A stretch of 64,000 nucleotides of DNA from Pseudoxanthomonas wuyuanensis (GCF_900215535.1 NZ_OCND01000002.1:248001-312000); one strand, 5' to 3'; positions 36,044 to 43,836 are shown, numbered from the stretch's first letter. Notes: generated by a model from the sequence alone, not told the origin. Translations and numbers: made by a program.

Positions 36044-38365
36044 TCAGGAGGCCGCCCGGACGCCCGAGCCGGGGTAGTATTCGCGGATGAAACGCAGGCA
36101 CTGCTCGGGCGTCAGCGCCTGCGAGACCCAGTGGCCCTGGACCTCGTCGCAGCCGTGGTTGCGCAGGAATTCGTACTGGTCGTAGGTTTCCACGCCCTCA
36201 GCCACCACTCTCAGCGCCAGCGACTGGCCCATCGTGATGATGGTGCTGGTGATGGCTTCGTCGTCGCTGTCGTGGGTCAGGTCGCTGATGAATTCCTGGT
36301 CGATCTTCAGCGTGGTCAGCGGCAGCCGCTTCAGGTAGGCCAGCGAGGAATAGCCGGTGCCGAAGTCGTCGATGGCCAGCGAAATGCCCAGCCGGCGGCA
36401 GGCGCGCAGGGTGTCGGCGTTCTGTTCGGGGTCGGCCATGATCACGCTTTCGGTCAGTTCCAGTTCCAGCCGGGCGGGGGCGATGCCGGTCTCGGCCAGC
36501 GTACGCGCGACCAGTTCGGGCAGGTCGCCGCGCTGCAGCTGATTGGCCGACACGTTGACCGATACGGTCAGCTGTTCCAGGCCGCTGGCGTGCCATTGCT
36601 TGAGGGTCAGGCAGGCCTCGCGCAGCGCCCAGGCGCCGATTTCCAGGATCAGCCCGGTTTCTTCGGCCAACGGGATGAACTGGCCCGGCGAAACCTCGCC
36701 GAACTCCGGGCTTTGCCAGCGTAGCAGCGCCTCCACCCCGGTGATGCGGTTCTGCGCCAGCGCCAGCCGCGGCTGGTAGGCCAGCGACAGCTCGTTGCGG
36801 TCCAGCGCCCGCCGCAGCGCGCTGGCCAGGATGGCGCGGTGGCGGTTCTTTTCGTCCATCGTTTCCGAATACACCTTGTAGGTGTGGCGGCCCATCGCCT
36901 TGGCCTGGTACATGGCGGTGTCGGCGTGCTTGAGCAGTTCGGTCGGCACCTGCGCGTGCTGCGGGTACAGGCTGATGCCGATCGACGGCGACACCGACAT
37001 CTCCAGCCGTTCGCCGAAGTTGAGCGGCGACTTGAACGCCTCGATGATGCGCTGGGCCACCTCCTCGGCGTCGCCGACCGAATCCAGGTCCTCCAGCACC
37101 ACGGTGAACTCGTCGCCGCTCAACCGCGCCACCGTGTGCTCGGCGCCGACGGTCTGCTGTACGCGCGCGGCCGCTGCGCGCAGGATGCGGTCGCCGGTGG
37201 CGTGGCCCAGCGAATCGTTGATGTCCTTGAAGCGATCCAGATCGATGAACAGCACGGCGACATGGCCGTGTTCGCGCCGCGCCCGCACGATGGCCCGCGA
37301 CAGCCGCTCCGACAGCAGCGACCGGTTGGGCAGGCTGGTCAGAGTGTCGTAGTTGGCCAGGTAGCGCAGTTCCTGCTCGGCGCGTTTCTGTTCGGTGATG
37401 TCGGTCAGCACCTGCACATACAGCTGGCGCTCGCCGCACGCGTCCGGAACCACGTTGGTCTCGATGCGGCAAAGGATTTCCTCGCCGTCCTTGCGTACCT
37501 TCCAGACCTCGCCGGACCAGTGCCCGGTGTGCTGGAGTTCGGCTTCCATGCGGTCGAAGAACGCCTCGTCGTGCTGGCCGCTGTCCAGCATGTTGGCCGG
37601 TTGGCCGACGATCTCGTCGCCGCTGTAGCCGGTGATGCGGGTGAAGGCGGGATTGATGGTGACGTACTGTTGCGCCCAGTCCAGCACCGCGACCGCTTCG
37701 TTCATGCTGCGCATGACCTCATCGGCAATCCGGTGTTCGTACTCGGCATTGCGGCTGGTGGTGATGTCGCGGGCGGTGCCGGCGATACGGATCGGGCGGC
37801 TGTCGGCGTCGCGTTCGACCACGCGCCCGCGCGCGCGTATCCAGGCCCAGCGGCCGTTGTTGTGCAGGTCCATCCGGTGCTCGGACATGAACAGCGGCGT
37901 GCGCCCCTGCAGGTGCACGCGCAGGCGCTCCATCACCAGCGGCAGATCTTCCGGGTGGATCGGCGGCACTTCGCCATGGCGGGTCGACACGGTGATGTCC
38001 GCCGCCTGCGCCGACACTTCCTCGGTACGCATCCGGTACAGCTTGCGCTGGATCAGATCGTAATCCCAGAATTGTTCGCCCGAAGCCCACAGCGCCAGCT
38101 TCAGCCGCTCGTCGCGCACGCGCAACGCTTCGCTGCGCAGCGTTTCGACAGGTTGCCGGCGCGTCTTCAGCCAGGGCTGCCAGTGGCGGCGGGTGGCGAT
38201 GGCGATCACCGCCAACAGCGCCGCGCCGGCCAACAGGATGAGCGGCAGCCGCGGCCACAAGGGCGAAGCCGGAAAGGCCGTTGCGGAAACTGCAGCGACG
38301 AGGGCAATGGGCATGGAGAGGACGATTGGCCGCGTATATAGCCAAGGATTGTCGAGTTTAGGCAT
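36044..38365 (-). CDS. PAS-GGDEF-EAL membrane protein (cyclic-di-GMP signalling)
   Basis: 773 residues. Two N-terminal hydrophobic segments (about 13-33 and 39-59) anchor it; two PAS/PAC domains follow (about 85-210 and 215-335, ending TARDITTSRNAEYEHRIADE and VLTDITEQKRAEQELRYL). The diguanylate cyclase domain has RLSGDEFTVVLE, with Ser in place of the first Gly, so cyclase activity is uncertain. The phosphodiesterase domain keeps all motifs: GVEALLRW, ELTESVIM, AIDDFGTGYSSLAYL, LKIDQEFI and AEGVETYDQ, so it should hydrolyse c-di-GMP. The start MPKLDN at 38365 is chosen for the anchor; no ribosome site is clear. Divergent from the UPF0149 gene. Confidence 0.88.
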   Translation of the reverse strand: MPKLDNPWLYTRPIVLSMPIALVAAVSATAFPASPLWPRLPLILLAGAALLAVIAIATRRHWQPWLKTRRQPVETLRSEALRVRDERLKLALWASGEQFWDYDLIQRKLYRMRTEEVSAQAADITVSTRHGEVPPIHPEDLPLVMERLRVHLQGRTPLFMSEHRMDLHNNGRWAWIRARGRVVERDADSRPIRIAGTARDITTSRNAEYEHRIADEVMRSMNEAVAVLDWAQQYVTINPAFTRITGYSGDEIVGQPANMLDSGQHDEAFFDRMEAELQHTGHWSGEVWKVRKDGEEILCRIETNVVPDACGERQLYVQVLTDITEQKRAEQELRYLANYDTLTSLPNRSLLSERLSRAIVRARREHGHVAVLFIDLDRFKDINDSLGHATGDRILRAAAARVQQTVGAEHTVARLSGDEFTVVLEDLDSVGDAEEVAQRIIEAFKSPLNFGERLEMSVSPSIGISLYPQHAQVPTELLKHADTAMYQAKAMGRHTYKVYSETMDEKNRHRAILASALRRALDRNELSLAYQPRLALAQNRITGVEALLRWQSPEFGEVSPGQFIPLAEETGLILEIGAWALREACLTLKQWHASGLEQLTVSVNVSANQLQRGDLPELVARTLAETGIAPARLELELTESVIMADPEQNADTLRACRRLGISLAIDDFGTGYSSLAYLKRLPLTTLKIDQEFISDLTHDSDDEAITSTIITMGQSLALRVVAEGVETYDQYEFLRNHGCDEVQGHWVSQALTPEQCLRFIREYYPGSGVRAAS

Positions 38366-38453
38366 GGCCGCAACCGCACAACAAGCCGTGTCCGGGGTTT
38401 TCGTTGCTACACTTCGCATCTTGTCCGTATTCCGGCGCGGATCGCGTTGAGCC

Positions 38454-38996
38454 ATGGCTGAGCTTCCTTCTTTTGATGACGTTGCCCAGGCTTCCCGGCA
38501 GGGGGCGCTGGGTACCGACCCGTCCGAACTGCATGGCGCGCTGGCCGGCTGGCTGGCCGGCGGCGGCAGCGACGCGCAGGACTGGACCGCCAGCGTGCTG
38601 GCCGATCCGCAACTGCCGGCACCGCAAAGCGGCGATGCGCTGGACCAGTTGCGGGCCGCCACGGTGGCGCAACTGGAAGATCGCAGCTTCGGTTTCGAGC
38701 TTTTGCTGCCGGGGGCCGACGCCTCGTTGAACGAGCGTGCCGAGGCGGTGTTCGCCTGGTGCCGCGGTTTTCTGGGCGGGTTCGGGCTTGCCGCCGGCGC
38801 CAAACCGCCGCTGTCCGACGAAGGCGCCGAAGCGCTGCAGGACATGGCCCGCCTGGCCCAGGCGGCGCCGGACAGCAGCGACGATGAAGACGATGAAGAT
38901 GCCCTGGCCGAAATCGAGGAATTCGTCCGCGTCGCCGCGCTGTTGCTGCATGGCGACTGCGTGATGGGGCCGCGCCACCGGCAGAGCTTGAACTAG
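38454..38996 (+). CDS. UPF0149 (YgfB) family protein
   Basis: 180 residues, all-helical UPF0149 protein: ELPSFDDVAQASRQGA, SELHGALAGWLAGGG, AEAVFAWCRGFLGGFGLA, and an acidic stretch DSSDDEDDEDALAEIEEFVR. In E. coli ygfB lies beside pepP and zapA, the same neighbourhood as here. In Pseudomonas YgfB affects ampicillin-resistance regulation, but this role may not carry over. The stop TAG (38994-38996) is formed by the first bases of the palindromic element inserted after it. Confidence 0.9.
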   Translation: MAELPSFDDVAQASRQGALGTDPSELHGALAGWLAGGGSDAQDWTASVLADPQLPAPQSGDALDQLRAATVAQLEDRSFGFELLLPGADASLNERAEAVFAWCRGFLGGFGLAAGAKPPLSDEGAEALQDMARLAQAAPDSSDDEDDEDALAEIEEFVRVAALLLHGDCVMGPRHRQSLN

Positions 38997-39270
38997 GGCC
39001 TGTTAACGCTGTTGGGATAGGTCACGCCGCCACTGAGTGCGTGCGGGACAAGGAAGAATGAGGAAAGTGTATGTCGATAGTCGATACATGCCCGAGTGAT
39101 GACGCCGTACCGCACGCACTCAGTGGCGGCCCCATGGGTTGCTTTCCAGCGGTCGCCAGGCGGCTGCGCGCGGCTGGAACAGGCGGCCAGCCTGCCGCTG
39201 CACCCCGCACAACCACCTGGCAGCCGCTGGAAAGCAACGTGACTTATCCCAATAGCGTTAACAGGCCCTA
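38994..39270. mobile_element. palindromic MITE-like element, family A, copy 1
   Basis: 277 bases between the UPF0149 and pepP genes. Both ends begin with TAGGGCCTGTTAACGCT (33-base terminal inverted repeats, two mismatches). Inside are two further long hairpins: one with arms CCACTGAGTGCGTGCGG, and one with arms GTTGCTTTCCAGCGG. The predicted shape is a three-armed fold. A related, inverted copy is at 63598-63899. No coding frame or transposase is present, so it would be non-autonomous. TA at both borders fits insertion at a TA target, but a true duplication cannot be told from the repeat end itself. Confidence 0.75.
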
Positions 39271-39284
39271 ACCAGGTCGATTGC

Positions 39285-40616
39285 ATGAAGGCGCTGACCG
39301 GCATTTCCGCAACCGAGTTCGCCCGCCGCCGCAAACAGCTGATGCGGTTGGCCGGCAATGACGCGATTCTGGTGCTGCCCGCTGCACCGGAGCGGGTGCG
39401 CAGCCTGGATACCCACTACCCCTACCGGCAGGATTCGGACTTCTGGTACCTGTGCGGATTTCCCGAACCCGAAGCGGTGCTGGTGCTGGTCCCCGGCCGC
39501 AGGCATGGCGAGGCGATCCTGTTCTGCCGCGAACGCGATCCCGAACGCGAAGGCTGGGATGGACCGCGTGCCGGGCAGGAGGGAGCGGTCGAGGATTTCG
39601 GCATGGACGATGCCTATCCCATCGAGGATCTGGACGAAATCCTGCCGGGACTGCTGGAAGGGCGTTCGCGCGTCTACTACCACTTCGGCCGCGATGCCGA
39701 CTTCGATCTCAAGCTGATCGGCTGGGTGCGGCACGTCCGCGAGCAGGTCAGGCAGGGTGCGCAACCGCCGCACGAATTCCTGGAACTGGGCCATCTGCTG
39801 CACGAACTGCGCCTGTTCAAATCCAGGGACGAAATCAGGCTGATGCAACAGGCCGCCGATATCAGCGTGCAGGCGCACCGCGCGGCGATGCGCGCGGCCC
39901 GGCCGGGAATTCACGAATACGAACTGCAGGCGGACGTGGAGCGCGTTTTCCGCGCCAGCGATGCCTGGCCCGCCTACGGCAGCATCGTCGGCGCCGGCGG
40001 CAACGCCTGCGTGCTGCACTACCGCGCCAACAATGCGCAGGCGCGCGACGGCGATCTGGTGCTGATCGATGCCGGCGCCGAGTTCCGCGGCTATGCCGCC
40101 GACATCACCCGCACGTTTCCGGTCAACGGCCGTTTCAGCAAGGCGCAACGCGCGCTGCACGATCTGGTCGGCGCCGCGCAGGCGGCCGCGCTGGCGCAGG
40201 CAATGCCCGGCAAGCCGTACGAGGCCGGGCACGATGCCGCGGTCCACACCCTGACCGAGGGCCTGCTGCGCCTGGGCCTGTTGAAAGGCAAGCTGGAAAG
40301 AAACATCGCCGATGGCAGTTACCGGCGTTTCTACCGGCACAAGACCGGCCACTGGTTGGGACTGGACGTGCACGATGTCGGCGACTACCGCATCGACGGT
40401 CAGTCGCGGTTGCTGGAACCGGGCATGGTGTTCACCATCGAGCCCGGCCTTTACGTCTCCGCCGACGATACCGGCGTGGCCGAACAGTGGCGCGGCATCG
40501 GCATCCGCACCGAGGACGACGTGCTGATCACCGAGGCCGGCCACCGCGTGCTGACCGATGCGCTGGCGCGCAGCGCCGATGAAATCGAAGCCGAGATGGC
40601 GGCCGCCCACGCATAG
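39285..40616 (+). CDS. pepP: Xaa-Pro aminopeptidase
   Basis: 443 residues, an M24B metallopeptidase removing N-terminal residues before proline. The N-terminal domain has LDTHYPYRQDSDFWYLCGFPEPEAVLVL. The two-metal site ligands are all visible: Asp in LIDAGAEFRGYAADITR (two Asp), His in YRHKTGHWLGLDVHDVGDY, Glu in TIEPGLYVS and Glu in IRTEDDVLI. Upstream is the UPF0149 gene as in E. coli, but ubiH, the usual next gene, is not in the window. The TAG stop (40614-40616) is part of the element that follows. Confidence 0.96.
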   Translation: MKALTGISATEFARRRKQLMRLAGNDAILVLPAAPERVRSLDTHYPYRQDSDFWYLCGFPEPEAVLVLVPGRRHGEAILFCRERDPEREGWDGPRAGQEGAVEDFGMDDAYPIEDLDEILPGLLEGRSRVYYHFGRDADFDLKLIGWVRHVREQVRQGAQPPHEFLELGHLLHELRLFKSRDEIRLMQQAADISVQAHRAAMRAARPGIHEYELQADVERVFRASDAWPAYGSIVGAGGNACVLHYRANNAQARDGDLVLIDAGAEFRGYAADITRTFPVNGRFSKAQRALHDLVGAAQAAALAQAMPGKPYEAGHDAAVHTLTEGLLRLGLLKGKLERNIADGSYRRFYRHKTGHWLGLDVHDVGDYRIDGQSRLLEPGMVFTIEPGLYVSADDTGVAEQWRGIGIRTEDDVLITEAGHRVLTDALARSADEIEAEMAAAHA

Positions 40617-40884
40617 AGCGTGTTATGGCCTTTGGGGTGAGTGCGAAGGCTGCTGTCGCGGTGCCAGGCAAGGCGCACGCCGCCGGTCAGGCTGGTGGCC
40701 TGGCCAAGGCGTGCAACGCGGCATGGCGCCGCGACAGCGGCCTTCCCGAAGGGTTGCGCGCCAGCGCCGCCGCAGCCGCGTTGCCCGGCTTGCCTTGGGC
40801 ACCACCCAAGGACCGCGCCGGACGCCTTGCTGCAACGGCGCTGGCGCGCAACGCATCTCATCCCAAAGGTCATAACACGCTCTA
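40614..40884. mobile_element. palindromic MITE-like element, family B
   Basis: 271 bases directly after pepP. The ends TAGAGCGTGTTATGGCCTTT and the inverse of AAAGGTCATAACACGCTCTA are terminal inverted repeats, continuing with GGG(G/A)TGAG. Two internal hairpins follow the family A layout: arms GAAGGCTGCTGTCGCGG and CCGCGACAGCGGCCTTC, then GTTGCGCGCCAGCGCCG and its inverse. The GTTGC...CCAGCG core and TAG-GC-TGTTA...TTTGGGAT end resemble family A, so the two are probably related. No coding capacity. Confidence 0.75.
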
Positions 40885-40902
40885 ACGGCGGTCCGGTTGG
40901 CT

Positions 40903-40928
40903 GTAGGAGCGGCCTTCCGGCCGCGAAC
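40903..40928 (+). repeat. GTAG-type REP unit, GGCC variant
   Basis: GTAGGAGCGGCCTTCCGGCCGCGAAC, a single unit with a GC-rich stem (GCGGCC / GGCCGC). The following GGCGGGGACGCCGCTCCCGC at about 40972 may be a degenerate inverted partner. The gap to the TerC start is otherwise featureless except for the -10-like box at 41063. Confidence 0.6.
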
Positions 40929-41062
40929 TCTTCATCGGATTGGCGCATCATCTGCGGGAAAGCGCTCGTGGCGGGGACGCCGCTCCCGCATCGTTGCCAC
41001 GGGTTCCATTACATGCCCGCCGCAAGCCCATGGCGCACCCGCCGCCAACAGGCGTTCTCCGC

Positions 41063-41068
41063 TATAGT
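41063..41068 (+). promoter_or_regulatory. -10-like box upstream of the TerC gene
   Basis: TATAGT in GCTATAGTCGGCC. A convincing -35 at 16-18 bases upstream is not seen. Transcription would start near 41075, leaving a leader of about 57 bases, too short for the manganese riboswitch often found before TerC genes. Confidence 0.35.
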
Positions 41069-41131
41069 CGGCCCGTTTGCGGCCGCCGCCTGCGCCGCTC
41101 CCTTCCCCGACAACACCACTGGCCCTGTCAC

Positions 41132-41902
41132 ATGCTCGAATCGCTCGCCAATCCGGAAATCTGGATCGCTCTGGCCACCCTGACCGCACTGGAACTGGTG
41201 CTGGGCATCGACAACATCATCTTCATCTCCATCCTGGCGGGCAAACTGCCGCATCAGCAGCGCGACAAGGCGCGCCGGCTGGGCATCCTGCTGGCGGCGG
41301 TCACCCGCATCGCGCTGCTGTTTTCCATCGCCTGGATCATCGGCCTGACCAACCCCTTGTTCGCAGTGTTCGGCCACGATTTTTCCTGGCGGGATCTGAT
41401 CCTGATTGGCGGCGGTCTGTTTTTGATCGGCAAGGCCACCCACGAAATCCACCAGAAGCTGGAAGGCGCCTCGGAAGAAGTGAAGGCCACGGCTGCGGCG
41501 ACCTTCGGCGGCGTCATCGTGCAGATCATGCTGCTGGACATCGTGTTCTCGCTGGATTCCATCATCACCGCGGTCGGCATGGTCAAGGAAATCTGGGTGA
41601 TGGTGGCGGCGGTGCTGATCTCGGTTGGCTTCATGATCGTGTTCGCACGCCCCATCGGTGGATTCGTCGACCGCCATCCCACCGTCAAGGTGCTGGCGCT
41701 GAGCTTCCTGATCATGATCGGGCTGGTGTTGATGGCGGATGGATTCGGCCAGCATATTCCCAAGGGCTACATCTACGCGGCGATGGCGTTCTCGGTGTTC
41801 GTGGAACTCATCAACCTGTGGATCCGCAAGCGCAGCACCGACGCCGCGCGCGCGCCGGTGAAACTGCACGAACGCTACGTGGAACCCGGCACCGGCGAGT
41901 GA
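41132..41902 (+). CDS. TerC family integral membrane protein
   Basis: 256 residues with seven or eight transmembrane segments. The TerC core is clear: LTALELVLGIDNIIFISILAG in the first half and its inverted counterpart LLDIVFSLDSIITAVGM in the second, each with the buried acidic residues. Family members export Mn2+ or support metalation of secreted proteins (Alx, MeeF/Y). GKATHEIHQKLEGASEE is the cytosolic loop between the halves. No ribosome site is strong before the ATG at 41132. Confidence 0.93.
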   Translation: MLESLANPEIWIALATLTALELVLGIDNIIFISILAGKLPHQQRDKARRLGILLAAVTRIALLFSIAWIIGLTNPLFAVFGHDFSWRDLILIGGGLFLIGKATHEIHQKLEGASEEVKATAAATFGGVIVQIMLLDIVFSLDSIITAVGMVKEIWVMVAAVLISVGFMIVFARPIGGFVDRHPTVKVLALSFLIMIGLVLMADGFGQHIPKGYIYAAMAFSVFVELINLWIRKRSTDAARAPVKLHERYVEPGTGE

Positions 41903-41906
41903 TTGC

Positions 41907-41996
41907 AGGAGCGGCCAGTCGAAAGGCGGCGTCCTGCAGGGCGGCGCAGGCCGCTACCGGTTGCGGCGGCAATGCCGCAGCCGGAAGCGCTCCTGC
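41907..41996. repeat. degenerate REP-like inverted pair
   Basis: GCAGGAGCGGCCAG near 41907 and GCGCTCCTGC near 41985 are loosely inverted, with GCGGCGTCCTGCAGGGCGGC and GGTTGCGGCGGCAATGCCGC between them. It fills the gap between TerC and the converging FRP-like gene. A decayed member of the GTAG family is likely. Confidence 0.4.
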
Positions 41997-42046
41997 GCAA
42001 TCCGCGCTCCGCTTTCCCGGGACGGATCGATGGCGCCTGGCTCCGG

Positions 42047-42367
42047 TTACAGCGAAGCGAGCCTCCGGATGCAGCAGCGCTTTTCCTCGGACAGGCCTTG
42101 AAGCTGTTCCTCGCTGATGCGGCCCTCGCGAAGCAACGTGGCAAAGACACCGATAAGCCGCGAATAGCGGTAATCGTACTTCCGGTCTATTTCACGGGCA
42201 CTTTGGGCAAGGAATTGCTCAAGCGGCCACATCTCACGCGCCGTCGTGATAGCCGAGGCCTTGGCCTTGAAGTCCGCGACGATCTCGGCAAGCTCCGCCT
42301 GCAGCGCTGCATCGAACACCCGGCGCGACAGCTTCTTCTCGGAATCGGACCACTTGAAATCGTACAC
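42047..42367 (-). CDS. fluorescence recovery protein (FRP)-like protein
   Basis: 106 residues, all helical. It aligns over its whole length, from my memory of the sequence, with Synechocystis FRP, the factor that detaches the orange carotenoid protein from phycobilisomes. Matches include Trp6 (W9), the AKASAIT segment, Trp47 (W50), FLAQSAREIDRKYDYR and VFATLLREG, through to a C-terminal IRRLASL. The FRP residues H53, D54 and R60 are replaced by Glu50, Gln51 and Ala57. No OCP or phycobilisome gene is in view, so this is a homologue with another partner. The start is GTG at 42367 with GGGAG eight bases upstream. Confidence 0.75.
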   Translation of the reverse strand: MYDFKWSDSEKKLSRRVFDAALQAELAEIVADFKAKASAITTAREMWPLEQFLAQSAREIDRKYDYRYSRLIGVFATLLREGRISEEQLQGLSEEKRCCIRRLASL

Positions 42368-42481
42368 AGTGCGCTCCCACTGAATTGATGCCTGTACCAG
42401 GCCGACCGGTGCTCGGGCCGTTGCCGGGTAGGGGTCCTATCAATACCCCATGACCTGCGGAACACTAAGGCGGGTGGATCG

Positions 42482-42847
42482 TCAGACTCCCTGGTTGCGG
42501 GCCCATACGATCAGCGTATATACCAGCGCCCCGACGAAGAGTGAACCAAAGATGGCCTTGTTGTACCTGGCCAGCCATACCGGCAGGAAAATATCGAAAT
42601 TGTCCGCCCGATCCTGGGTATAGCGAGCGGCAACGGCCGTGAGCGGACAACGGCCGCGGTTGAACGCAATCACCATGACCTCAACCAAGACGATGGCGAT
42701 AAGCACGCCCGCCATGCGCAGGCGGGTGAAGTAAACCGCAAACGGAATGGCAAGGATGCAGCCGGCGAAGAAGGCCCAAACCAAGGTATGGAAGGCCTTG
42801 ATCGCGGCCAGCTTGCGTGAAGGACTCATCGGTTTGTCAAGCGTCAT
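42482..42847 (-). CDS. hypothetical membrane protein
   Basis: 121 residues with three hydrophobic segments: HTLVWAFFAGCILAIPFAVY, AGVLIAIVLVEVMVIAF and IFGSLFVGALVYTLIVWA at the C-terminus. A cytosolic or periplasmic motif NRGRCPLTAVAARYTQDRAD, followed by FDIFLPVWLARYNK, is conserved in many small bacterial membrane proteins without known function. The start is either ATG at 42847 or at 42829 (MSPSRKLAA); neither has a clear ribosome site. Same strand as the FRP-like gene, 114 bases upstream. Confidence 0.75.
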   Translation of the reverse strand: MTLDKPMSPSRKLAAIKAFHTLVWAFFAGCILAIPFAVYFTRLRMAGVLIAIVLVEVMVIAFNRGRCPLTAVAARYTQDRADNFDIFLPVWLARYNKAIFGSLFVGALVYTLIVWARNQGV

Positions 42848-42902
42848 GGGCCACTCGAAAGCGCAGACGCGGTCCGCCCACGCATGCTGTCGATGGTGAT
42901 GG

Positions 42903-43160
42903 TCATATGGAGCCGTCTGCGGCCATGTCTGGTGCAATGGGAGCGAACCTGCAGACCGGATGGCCGTCAACGACCACCTCCCCGCAGAACATGGCATACG
43001 GGCGGACCCAGAGGCCGCCGTCTCCATGGAGCGCTTTATAGACGACAACCGGTTCGAGCGTTTCGCTGTGCCGGGCTACGGCCACAACCTCATAGTCGTT
43101 GCCTTTGTAGTGTCGATAGCGGCCGGGGGTCAGATCGGGAACGGGAGCAGGTTTGGGCAT
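42903..43160 (-). CDS. DUF1653 domain-containing protein
   Basis: 85 residues, essentially one DUF1653 domain: GRYRHYKGNDYEVVAVARHS, ETLEPVVVYKALHGDGGLWV, RPYAMFCGEVV and a C-terminal RFAPI. The family is a small beta-barrel found across bacteria, function unknown. The start MPKPAPVPDL at 43160 gives the family's usual length. It lies 16 bases after the ArsN2-like gene on the same strand. Confidence 0.9.
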   Translation of the reverse strand: MPKPAPVPDLTPGRYRHYKGNDYEVVAVARHSETLEPVVVYKALHGDGGLWVRPYAMFCGEVVVDGHPVCRFAPIAPDMAADGSI

Positions 43161-43176
43161 CGGGAGCTCTGTACGG

Positions 43177-43614
43177 TCAACTACCAAGCGCCTTGACCAT
43201 GAAGGCGGACGAGGACGGGCAGAGATTCGAAAACTGGCGTGTCGCGGCAATGGCGGCGGGCGCCGTTTCGCGCGCCGCGGAGCGATAGCCAAGGTTGCCG
43301 AAAAAACCGGAGGCCGTGGTGGTGAGCAGGTAGAGGGAATGCACGCCTTGCTGCGCGGCATGCCGCTCGGCATGCGCGACCAGGGCATTGCCAAGGCCGT
43401 TGCCGCGCGCGGCTTTCGATACCGCCAATGACCTCAGCAGCGCGACGTCGCCATACAGCTCCAACCCCACGATGCCGGAGAACTGCGCGCCGCTGATGCA
43501 GCCAAACAGCACGATCCTGGAATTGCCCTGCAGGTCGGAGACGGGCAGATCATTTTCCGCAAGCAATGCTTCGGCGCTGGCATCGAGTTGTATCGGCTGG
43601 ATGAGATGTTTCAT
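43177..43614 (-). CDS. arsN2: GNAT acetyltransferase, ArsN2-like
   Basis: 145 residues with a GNAT fold. Features of the ArsN2 group: AENDLPVSDLQGN at the start, GIVGLELYGDVALLRSLAVS, acetyl-CoA loop ARGNGLGNALVAHAE, then LYLLTTTASGFFGNLGY, AIAATRQFSNLCPSSSAFM. These proteins are linked to arsenic resistance, acetylating arsenical compounds, mainly by their place in ars operons. Here no other ars gene is adjacent, so the arsenic role is less sure. The DUF1653 gene follows closely on the same strand. Confidence 0.8.
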   Translation of the reverse strand: MKHLIQPIQLDASAEALLAENDLPVSDLQGNSRIVLFGCISGAQFSGIVGLELYGDVALLRSLAVSKAARGNGLGNALVAHAERHAAQQGVHSLYLLTTTASGFFGNLGYRSAARETAPAAIAATRQFSNLCPSSSAFMVKALGS

Positions 43615-43674
43615 TGGAACCTGCTGTGGCCAAGGCCGGCCGGGAAACGGCGCCGACTCTGATTGGGGGTGCGA

Positions 43675-43775
43675 TCAGCTGCGGTCGACAATCCTGGTGA
43701 TCTTCCCGTTGCCAAAGGAAAACTCCGAACTGCCCTGAAGTTCAAGGATGGTACCGGCCGACGGGCCATTGGGAA
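43675..43775 (-). pseudogene. possible C-terminal remnant of a SnoaL/NTF2-like protein
   Basis: About 34 codons on the minus strand read DIPNGPSAGTILELQGSSE then FSFGNGKITRIVDRS and stop. The G-S-S-x-F-x-F-x-x-G-K-I-x-R-I-x-D pattern is typical of the last strands of SnoaL-like NTF2 domains. No start codon or upstream domain exists, since the frame runs into the stop of pepQ just before. A deletion that joined pepQ to the end of a lost gene is the likely explanation. Evidence is limited to this short match. Confidence 0.4.
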
Positions 43776-43836
43776 TGTCCGAAGCGAGTCGGCCAGCGCG
43801 GAACCGGCGCGCCGGCAGACAATCCGGCGCGGCGTC

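Noticed and set aside
40930..41131. Possible yybP-ykoY manganese riboswitch before the TerC gene
   Set aside because: The conserved riboswitch core was not seen, and the likely start of transcription leaves only about 57 bases of leader.
40625..41183. Open frames within the family B element and the terC upstream region
   Set aside because: They run through terminal repeats and hairpins in several frames at once, without start signals.
42047..42367. Evidence for photosynthesis or photoprotection from the FRP-like gene
   Set aside because: No OCP, phycobilisome, chlorophyll or reaction-centre genes are present; OCP-contact residues are changed.
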